Positions 51,090 to 57,340 of a stretch of DNA of 57,340 nt are shown here, in pieces. Numbering within the stretch: the stretch's first letter is position 1; each line of letters begins with the position of its first letter. The notes below the pieces were generated by a model. The model ran no database searches and had not been told where the DNA came from. It saw nothing but the letters and a program-made list of their open reading frames with translations. The position numbers were made by a program, and so were the translations under genes. Source of the stretch: UBA5448 sp045536965 (GTDB lineage: Bacteria; Bacillota; Clostridia; Oscillospirales; SIG627); contig JAZSON010000010.1 in the NCBI GenBank assembly GCA_045536965.1, forward strand, positions 1-57,340, given 5' to 3'.

Positions 51090-52197
51090 TGCAGTCTCCT
51101 TTGAGATGGTTGATAAGGGTGGATATGACGGTGTTGGATACAAAAAAGCCTTTGCGTGTGAGGGAAAGGCGGTTGCCATCTAAACGGCAGTATCCTGCAT
51201 CTGAGAGTTTTTTTGCATAGGCATGGATGTCCGGGTCAAAGGGAAGTTGAGAAAGATCGATGCCATCGGTCAAACGCAGACCGAGCATGACTTCTTCTTC
51301 CGCCTCGTCCTGCGCGGTCAAGGGCGCATCCTCGAGGGGGGAGAGGGTGCCCGCAATAAAAGCGGCGGTATCGGTGGGATAGTAAAACCGCTTTCCCGCA
51401 AAAAAGGAATGGGCAGCGGGACCGAGTCCAAGGGTTTCGTCGCGGCGCCAATATTTTTGATTGTGTCGGCTTTCAAAACCTGATTTGGCGGCGTTGGAAA
51501 TTTCATACTGCCGATAGCCGTGTTTTTCCAATGCGGCAAAGGTTTCATCGTATGCAATCCATTCTTCCTCTTCACTTGGCATGGGAGGACGGTTTTCAAA
51601 AAAGGGTGTATTTTCTTCAATCTTGAGTCCGTACACCGAAATATGGTCGGTGGAGAGGTTGATGGCTTTCAAGAGGGATTCCAAGCGGCTTTTTTGGGTT
51701 TGACTCGGAATGTTTTGCATCAGGTCGAGGGATATGTTCAAGATGCCCGCTTTGCGGCAAGCCTCTACTGCCGATTCTGTCTGCTTGTGGGTGTGGAGCC
51801 GCCCCAAGAGGGAAAGCTCTGAATCCACGGCCGATTGCATCCCGATGGAGATGCGGTTGATTCCCAAGGCATGGTAGGAACAGGCATGGTCAAGGGTTAG
51901 GCTATCGGGATTGCATTCTAATGTGATTTCGCAATTCTTTTCGACATGCAGGCAGGAAAGGGGGGATAAAATGGCATCCAAATCGCGCGGGGAAAGGAGC
52001 GAGGGCGTGCCGCCGCCGAAATAGACCGAATCGATAGAATAGTCGGTAAGGCGGGGGGACCATGCGCGCAGGAGGTTTCCGAGCGCCTTGGCGTAGAGGG
52101 AGATTTCATCTGCCAGCGGGGGGGATGAATAAAAGGCGCAGTAATGACATTTTCTGCGACAAAAGGGAATGTGCAGATAAAGACCGAGTTTATTCAT
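51082..52197 (-). CDS. hemW: Radical SAM heme chaperone HemW
   Basis: A 371-residue radical SAM protein. The 4Fe-4S motif CRRKCHYCAF (Cys at about 13, 17, 20) lacks the extra Cys of true HemN. SVYFGGGTPSLL (about 58-69) binds S-adenosylmethionine, and the C-terminal HemN domain contains LGLRLTDGIDL. HemW delivers heme to enzymes rather than oxidising coproporphyrinogen. It overlaps lepA by 8 bases, a common Firmicutes neighbour. Confidence 0.92.
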   Translation of the reverse strand: MNKLGLYLHIPFCRRKCHYCAFYSSPPLADEISLYAKALGNLLRAWSPRLTDYSIDSVYFGGGTPSLLSPRDLDAILSPLSCLHVEKNCEITLECNPDSLTLDHACSYHALGINRISIGMQSAVDSELSLLGRLHTHKQTESAVEACRKAGILNISLDLMQNIPSQTQKSRLESLLKAINLSTDHISVYGLKIEENTPFFENRPPMPSEEEEWIAYDETFAALEKHGYRQYEISNAAKSGFESRHNQKYWRRDETLGLGPAAHSFFAGKRFYYPTDTAAFIAGTLSPLEDAPLTAQDEAEEEVMLGLRLTDGIDLSQLPFDPDIHAYAKKLSDAGYCRLDGNRLSLTRKGFFVSNTVISTLINHLKGDCNA

Positions 52198-53995
52198 CGA
52201 GCTTGAGCACTGCCATGAAGGAATCTTTGGACAGTTCGACAGAACCGAGCTGTCTCATTTTCTTTTTACCCTCTTTTTGTTTTTCCAGCAGCTTCTTCTT
52301 ACGGGTAATATCACCGCCGTAGCACTTAGCCAAAACGTCTTTGCGCATGGCTTTGACGGTTTCTCTGGCGATGATCTTTCCGCCTATGGCCGCCTGCACG
52401 GGGATTTCAAAGAGTTGGCGCGGAATGTTTTCTTTTAATTTTTCGGCTATACGGCGGGCGCGGGGATATGCCTTGTCGGCGTGGACAATGAAGGAGAGGG
52501 CGTCAACCGTTTCACCGTTTAAGAGAATATCGAGTTTGACAAGGTTGGATTTTTCATAGCCCATCAATTCGTAGTCAAGGGATGCATATCCTTTACTGCG
52601 GGATTTAAGGGCATCGAAAAAGTCGTAGATGATTTCATTTAACGGGAGATGGTAGTGGAGCTCGACGCGGTCGGACGCAAGGTATTTCATATCGACAAAA
52701 ACACCGCGGCGATCCTGACACAGATCCATGATACCTCCGACGAAATCGGTCGGGAGGATGATGCTGGCCTTAACCATCGGCTCGCTTGCCACTTTGATTT
52801 GTTCGGCGGGCGGATAGTTGGTGGGGTTATCGATCATGACGATTTCACCGCTTGTCAACTCCAGTTGATAAATAACGCTGGGAGCGGTGGTGATCAAATC
52901 GAGGTTGAATTCTCTTTCCAATCGCTCCAAAACGATTTCCATGTGGAGAAGCCCGAGGTAACCGCAACGGAACCCAAATCCGAGGGCGGCCGAGGTGTCG
53001 GGTTCAAAAACAAGGGAGGCGTCATTTAATTTCAGTTTTTCCAAAGCATCGCGCAGATCTCCGTAATGGGAGCCGTCTGCAGGATAAACGCCCGAATACA
53101 CCATGGGGAGCGCTTCTTTGTAGCCCGGTAACGGCGAAGCGGCGGGGTTTTCGGCGGTGGTGATTGTGTCACCTACCTTGGCATCCGACAGGGTCTTGAT
53201 GGCGGCGGTTAAGAAACCGACCTCGCCTGCCGACAGGGATTCTTTTTGTTCAAAACCGAGAGGACGCAGATAACCGATCTCAACAATCTCATATTCGGCG
53301 CCGGTTGACATCATACGGATGGTGTCACCCCGCTTTAATGTACCTTCTTTGACACGAATGTAGACAACAACCCCTTTGTAGGCGTCGTAAATGGCATCGA
53401 AGATCAGGGCTTGTACCGGTGCGGTCGGATCGCCTTCGGGCGCGGGGATGGCATGCACGATGCTTTCCAGCACCTGATCAATGTTGAGGCCTGTTTTTGC
53501 CGAAATGCAGGGCGCATCATCGGCGGGAATACCGACAATGTCTTCGATTTCTTTGCGGGTACCCTCGGGATCGGCAGCGGGAAGATCGACCTTGTTGATA
53601 ACGGGAAGCAGTTCCAACCCCGCATCAAAGGCCATATAGCCGTTTGCAAGGGTTTGGGCTTGAATACCTTGAGTGGAATCGACAACCAGCAGCGCGCCTT
53701 CGCAGGCGGAAAGGGAACGGGAAACCTCATAGTTAAAGTCAACGTGACCCGGTGTGTCGATTAGATTGAGAGAATAGGTTTCTCCTGTTTTATCGGTATA
53801 TTCGAGACGGACTGCGCGGGCTTTGATGGTAATGCCGCGCTCACGTTCGAGCTCCATATTGTCGAGAACCTGATCCTCCATTTCCCGCTTTGTGACGGTG
53901 TTGGTCAGTTCAAGAAGACGGTCGGCCAAGGTGGATTTACCGTGGTCGATGTGGGCAACGATACAGAAGTTACGGATGTTTTCCTGTTTGCTCAT
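52190..53995 (-). CDS. lepA: Elongation factor 4
   Basis: A 601-residue translational GTPase. It has AHIDHGKSTL (G1, about 14-23), RGITIKA (G2), DTPGHVDF (G3) and NKVDLP (G4), followed by the elongation-factor domains and the LepA-specific C-terminal domain (DLCQDRRGVFVDMKYL and PVQAAIGGKIIARETVKAMR). It back-translocates or remodels stalled ribosomes and helps initiation-complex assembly. Confidence 0.97.
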   Translation of the reverse strand: MSKQENIRNFCIVAHIDHGKSTLADRLLELTNTVTKREMEDQVLDNMELERERGITIKARAVRLEYTDKTGETYSLNLIDTPGHVDFNYEVSRSLSACEGALLVVDSTQGIQAQTLANGYMAFDAGLELLPVINKVDLPAADPEGTRKEIEDIVGIPADDAPCISAKTGLNIDQVLESIVHAIPAPEGDPTAPVQALIFDAIYDAYKGVVVYIRVKEGTLKRGDTIRMMSTGAEYEIVEIGYLRPLGFEQKESLSAGEVGFLTAAIKTLSDAKVGDTITTAENPAASPLPGYKEALPMVYSGVYPADGSHYGDLRDALEKLKLNDASLVFEPDTSAALGFGFRCGYLGLLHMEIVLERLEREFNLDLITTAPSVIYQLELTSGEIVMIDNPTNYPPAEQIKVASEPMVKASIILPTDFVGGIMDLCQDRRGVFVDMKYLASDRVELHYHLPLNEIIYDFFDALKSRSKGYASLDYELMGYEKSNLVKLDILLNGETVDALSFIVHADKAYPRARRIAEKLKENIPRQLFEIPVQAAIGGKIIARETVKAMRKDVLAKCYGGDITRKKKLLEKQKEGKKKMRQLGSVELSKDSFMAVLKLDE

Positions 53996-54025
53996 AGATC
54001 TGTTATTTTCCTTTATGCATTAGAT

Positions 54026-54499
54026 TCAGACTTCTTTGGCGGCGTTGCGGAGAAAACGGCGGTTGTCGAGATCGCGCTGCTTTTCGGCTTCGCTGTCACG
54101 CTTGTCATACAGCTTTTTACCTTTGCACAGGCCGATTTCCACCTTGACATGGGGGCCTTTCCAGTAAAGCTTCAGAGGAATGATGCTATATCCTTGACGG
54201 CCCGCGAGACCTTGGATGCGCATAATCTCGCGCTTGTGCAGTAAAAGGATCTTTGGTCGCATGGGATCGCGGTTGAATATGTTGCCCTTTTCATAGGGGC
54301 TGATTCGCAAATTTCTTGCAACCATTTCTCCTTTTTCGACACTGCAAAAAGAATCTTTGAGATTGACACCGCCTTGGCGGATGGATTTGACTTCGGTGCC
54401 TGCCAAGGAAATGCCCGCTTCAAAGGTGTCTTCGACAAAATAGTCGTGATAGGCTTTTTTATTGGTTGCAATGAGACGTGGCGGGTTGCTTTCTGCCAT
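54026..54499 (-). CDS. smpB: tmRNA-binding protein SmpB
   Basis: A 157-residue SmpB with NKKAYHDYFVEDTFEAGI (about 13-30), GTEVKSIRQGGVNLKDSF, and the basic C-terminal tail KKLYDKRDSEAEK. It delivers tmRNA to stalled ribosomes. No tmRNA gene was recognised next to it. Confidence 0.95.
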   Translation of the reverse strand: MAESNPPRLIATNKKAYHDYFVEDTFEAGISLAGTEVKSIRQGGVNLKDSFCSVEKGEMVARNLRISPYEKGNIFNRDPMRPKILLLHKREIMRIQGLAGRQGYSIIPLKLYWKGPHVKVEIGLCKGKKLYDKRDSEAEKQRDLDNRRFLRNAAKEV

Positions 54500-54531
54500 A
54501 ATGATATCTCCGAAACGTAAATTGTGTTGAA

Positions 54532-55209
54532 TTATCGGGTGGTTTCACCTGTATAGCTTAAAAGGCTGACGCTTTGGATGCCTTGTTCGCTTTCCAGTTG
54601 GTCGACGAGTGCGAGGGTATCCTTGCCCAGTTTGATTTCAATGGCAAGTTCTATGTTGCCGTGGGATGCAGTTTTAGATTTGATTTTATTGGCGGGGAGG
54701 GCGCGGATGACCTGATTGATGCGGGTTGCTACCGAATGGTCGTAACGGATGATGAGTAGATATAAGCTTTTTTGTGATTTGAAGCCAAAGAAAACCAAAA
54801 GGTAGAACAAAATGCCAAGACCCAAGGTGGACAGAATCGAAATGTAGTAGTAACCGGTGCCCGTCATGATACCTGCGGTGATGGCCCAGAACATGAAAAC
54901 GGTGTCATTGGTATCTTTGATGGCGGTACGGAAACGGACAATGGAGAGGGCGCCGACCATACCGAGAGAGAGGGCGAGGTTGGAGGAGATGGTCATGATG
55001 ACCATGGCGGTGATCATGCAGAGCATCACGAGGGAGAAGGCGAAATTTCGGGCATACAAAACACCGCTGTAAGTGACACGGTATATGAAATAGATGAAAA
55101 GTCCGAGAGCAAAAGCAATGCCAAGGGAGAGCAAAATGCGGGTGATGGAAAGATTTTCGACCAGTTCGGTACCGAATTGATCTTTGAGGGCGTTGGTGAT
55201 GTTACTCAT
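54532..55209 (-). CDS. DUF4956 membrane protein
   Basis: A 225-residue protein with four membrane helices in the first half (FALGLFIYFIYRVTY, FAFSLVMLCMITAMVIM, FMFWAITAGIMTGTGYYY, LGLGILFYLLVFFGF) and the conserved GMVGALSIVRFRTAIKD between helices 2 and 3. A cytoplasmic ACT-like half follows. DUF4956 proteins are regularly found with VTC-domain and CotH-kinase genes, as here. The function is unknown; a role in polyphosphate or phosphate-linked surface chemistry is inference from the neighbours. Confidence 0.85.
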   Translation of the reverse strand: MSNITNALKDQFGTELVENLSITRILLSLGIAFALGLFIYFIYRVTYSGVLYARNFAFSLVMLCMITAMVIMTISSNLALSLGMVGALSIVRFRTAIKDTNDTVFMFWAITAGIMTGTGYYYISILSTLGLGILFYLLVFFGFKSQKSLYLLIIRYDHSVATRINQVIRALPANKIKSKTASHGNIELAIEIKLGKDTLALVDQLESEQGIQSVSLLSYTGETTR

Positions 55210-55226
55210 GTTACAAACTCCTTATA

Positions 55227-55913
55227 TCACAGTGCTTCACTGCATAATACAAATTTGGAAATGGCCATGCGTTCGCGGGGGATACAACGAATGAGACGGT
55301 CGATATAGTCGGGCATGATCTGATTGAACTTGACCTCTAAAATGACCCTGCCTTCGGTCAAGACGGGGAGGGTGGGGAGATCTTTTTCGAACAGATCGGT
55401 GTTCCACAATCCCGTGTGCAGGTTGCTGTCGATGGTAATTCTCAAATCGGAGGCGGGATGAAGATAGGGGGCGCGTTCGTAATCAACGATGACGGCGGGC
55501 TTGAGAGCACGGGTGCGCATGCGAATGAAAAATTCGCGCATCAAGCGGTCGGGGTGAGACAAAAGACCGTCGATGTCTCCCGCGAGGATTTTTTCGCAAA
55601 GGCTTTTGGTGATACGGACGGCTTCTTTGGTGGTTTTATCCCCCAGTTTGCTCTTCTTTTCCAGTTGGATAAATGAATCGTCATGATTATAAAAGCGGAT
55701 GCGGTATTTTTCGCGATTCATGAGACCGTCTCTTTTTTCTTTTACGGCGCTTGCCTGCGGATCGTCAAAATACAGACTGCGGATTTTATACATCCCGTTT
55801 TCACCCGCATGGGGATCGGGAGAAAGTACCTTGGATAATTGCTCGGCCAACCAAAAAGCATCGGGACGGGCAATATAGAATTTTAGTTCATTTCTGAGTA
55901 TCGGTGTGTTCAT
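55227..55913 (-). CDS. VTC-domain (polyphosphate polymerase-like) protein
   Basis: A 228-residue protein of the VTC/triphosphate tunnel family. Basic and acidic residues lining such tunnels appear in RNELKFYI (start), KYRIRFYN, FIQLEKKSKLGDKTTKEAV, PAVIVDYER and VILEVKFNQ. In yeast the domain makes polyphosphate from ATP. It starts inside the cotH stop (4-base overlap) and lies 18 bases before the DUF4956 gene. Confidence 0.85.
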   Translation of the reverse strand: MNTPILRNELKFYIARPDAFWLAEQLSKVLSPDPHAGENGMYKIRSLYFDDPQASAVKEKRDGLMNREKYRIRFYNHDDSFIQLEKKSKLGDKTTKEAVRITKSLCEKILAGDIDGLLSHPDRLMREFFIRMRTRALKPAVIVDYERAPYLHPASDLRITIDSNLHTGLWNTDLFEKDLPTLPVLTEGRVILEVKFNQIMPDYIDRLIRCIPRERMAISKFVLCSEAL

Positions 55914-57340
55914 GAGGGGATATCTCCGAAATAATAGTCGTATTCCTCTTTTGTGAGTTTGAAATAGGATTTGGCATAATCGGCCATTTGCTTGGCGCGG
56001 TTGTTTTTATCGGAGGAAACGTAATCTTTTAAATATTGAACCGCTTTTTGCCAAGTAGCGTAATTGCTTTTCCATCTTTCGGCATTGCGGGCGATTTCGG
56101 GTTCGAGCATGGTTTCGAATTTCGTAATGGTCGCAATGACCGTTTCATTGGAAAGGGAGGTCTTTAAATATCCACTTAACCGTTCCAAATAAAGGTTGCG
56201 GAAGGTTTTGTTTTTGAGCAAACCGCGAACCAGGACACTGCTTTTGTTTCCGCCGCGGGAGGCATTCATCATCAGATCCATGGGGTTGCCTTGGGCTGCC
56301 CATGTCTGATCAAGGTCATAAAAGACCCAATGCCACTTGCCGCCCTCAAGTTCGGGGCTCTTAAAGAAGCGGATATTGCCAAAGTCGGTGTTTCTTGCAT
56401 AGGTTTCGGCGATCCACCAATCGATGAGACTGGTGACATCGACCTTGGATTCAATATAGCTGTAATTTTCGGCTTTGCTCATGTCGTGGGAAGAAACGTA
56501 GTTTAAAATGTTGCGGTAATCCTGCTCCACATAGCCGCGTTGCCAATGGACGCCTGCGCCGAAGAGCATGGTGACGCTTTCTGCCGAAACACCCGTGTGG
56601 GCTGCGATGAAATCCTCGTTTATCTTTTCACGGAGATAGTAAATGCCAAAGTATTCACCGTTGATATACAAAACAACACAACGGCTGGCTTGGGTGGTGA
56701 GGTTCATGCCCGCGTTTTCCACCAAAGAGGTGAACATTTCGTCACGCATCATGGCTTTCTGGTAATCGGAAGAACCCGAACGTACAACCAGAGAGGAAAA
56801 ATCGGTCATGTCAAGAGAGGGGAAAACTGGATAGTTGACGCTGGCGGCACCGTATTTTTCACGGAATTTGATTTGCAGGGACTTTTTTTGGAGTCCGCGG
56901 GAATAACCGCCAAAAATTTTGAGTCCGCAATCGTAGGAAAAGCCGTCTTCACCCTGCGCGAAAAATTCAACGTGGGAGAGAAGCTCGGTGTTTTTCCAGA
57001 AGTTTGCGCCCTTGTAAGGGTAGGTATCTGAAGCCCCCGGGCCATAGGAATACATACCATAACTCGGGTGGAACATATCGTCGGGATCGGTCGAAATGGA
57101 GAGAACGGGCAGAGTGTGGTTCTCGTTGATCAGATAGGTGTAGGTGCCGATAAAGCTTTTTAAGCAGTCATCGGAATAAGCGACGGTGCGAAGGACGGTG
57201 GTCTTATCCAAAACGATGGGCTGGGTGTAGAGTTTGCTGTTGGAGGTGGGAACGCTGCCGTCAAGCGTGTAGTACACCTTGCCGGGCTGGGAAAGGGTAA
57301 CGGTGACTTTTTCTGTGTCGTTATAGGCGCCGCTCGGAAC
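55910..57340 (-). CDS. CotH-kinase family protein (cut by window edge)
   Basis: The frame is open to the right edge, so the N-terminus is outside; a GTG at 57277 is only an inner codon. The visible part starts with a chitobiase-like beta domain (VYYTLDGSVPTSNSKLYTQP), then the CotH kinase domain with GGYSRGLQKKSLQIKF, YFGIYYLREKINEDF and WHWVFYDLDQTWA, and ends in a helical segment. CotH proteins are protein kinases of unusual fold that phosphorylate spore-coat or surface proteins. The beta domain suggests an exported, wall-binding protein. It leads the VTC and DUF4956 genes as one operon. Confidence 0.88.
   Translation of the reverse strand, partial: VPSGAYNDTEKVTVTLSQPGKVYYTLDGSVPTSNSKLYTQPIVLDKTTVLRTVAYSDDCLKSFIGTYTYLINENHTLPVLSISTDPDDMFHPSYGMYSYGPGASDTYPYKGANFWKNTELLSHVEFFAQGEDGFSYDCGLKIFGGYSRGLQKKSLQIKFREKYGAASVNYPVFPSLDMTDFSSLVVRSGSSDYQKAMMRDEMFTSLVENAGMNLTTQASRCVVLYINGEYFGIYYLREKINEDFIAAHTGVSAESVTMLFGAGVHWQRGYVEQDYRNILNYVSSHDMSKAENYSYIESKVDVTSLIDWWIAETYARNTDFGNIRFFKSPELEGGKWHWVFYDLDQTWAAQGNPMDLMMNASRGGNKSSVLVRGLLKNKTFRNLYLERLSGYLKTSLSNETVIATITKFETMLEPEIARNAERWKSNYATWQKAVQYLKDYVSSDKNNRAKQMADYAKSYFKLTKEEYDYYFGDIPS

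Overview
The window looks like chromosome of an endospore-forming, Gram-positive, anaerobic member of the class Clostridia; I would not name a genus from this sequence. The reasons are the sporulation genes (ylbJ, yqfC, yqfD, spoVAC/AD/AE), the gene order yqfC-yqfD-phoH-ybeY-era-recO-mutS2, LPXTG-type sorting signals with a pilus sortase, indolepyruvate:ferredoxin oxidoreductase, FeoAB, and strong AGGAGG ribosome binding sites with TTGACA/TATAAT promoters. I saw no rRNA, tRNA or CRISPR array by eye.

Layout. (1) 1-5.6 kb: the last part of a large serine recombinase abuts a gene that has lost its 5' end, which looks like the right end of an integrated element. Next come an amidohydrolase and an AAC(3)-fold acetyltransferase, facing a Gfo/Idh/MocA dehydrogenase and a neutral ceramidase-like protein. 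(2) 5.7-8.0 kb: feoA-feoB, with a perfect palindrome lying between the -35 and -10 boxes. (3) 8.1-17.2 kb, minus strand: a complete sortase-dependent pilus locus in the order XRE regulator, coiled-coil protein, signal peptidase I, 1147-residue adhesin, major pilin, sortase C, minor pilin, and a sortase-like protein without catalytic residues. An IS481-family element with an 11-bp target duplication sits just upstream of the regulator. (4) 18.4-23 kb: gap (GAPDH), an unlisted 52-codon gene with a near-consensus promoter, and the iorAB pair behind a small Cys-rich protein. (5) 23-34.5 kb: sporulation and housekeeping genes (ylbJ / yqfC-yqfD-phoH-ybeY-era-recO-mutS2), a TIM-barrel isomerase-like gene, a ClC channel and dapF. 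(6) 34.6-41.4 kb: htrA, a membrane protein, a leucine-rich-repeat surface protein, a Nif3-like protein and prfB. (7) 41.5-45.4 kb: the spoVAC-AD-AE sporulation group, split by about 2.1 kb of foreign or rearranged DNA holding a decayed M20 peptidase, a duplicated 3' end of spoVAC and a DUF4304 gene. (8) 45.6-50 kb: a second Gfo/Idh/MocA dehydrogenase, a relic of a GH92 mannosidase, and zur-znuA-znuC-znuB behind a Fur-type box. (9) 50-57.3 kb, minus strand: a DUF4956 / VTC-domain / CotH-kinase group, smpB, lepA, hemW and a two-domain lipoprotein.

How the parts work together. The pilus locus is self-contained: its own regulator, its own signal peptidase for export, a tip-type adhesin, a shaft pilin, a minor or anchor pilin, and the sortase that polymerises them. 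A hairpin between the major pilin and the sortase would keep pilin in excess. Metal supply is handled by FeoAB and ZnuABC, each with a recognisable operator.

Most worth a second look: (a) the catalytically empty sortase homologue at the end of the pilus operon, together with the adhesin's degenerate CHAP-like domain; (b) the DUF4304 cassette in spoVAC, flanked by two near-identical 73-bp blocks that each lead into a different but in-frame SpoVAC C-terminus; (c) the 52-residue peptide gene with a type-3 calcium-loop motif.
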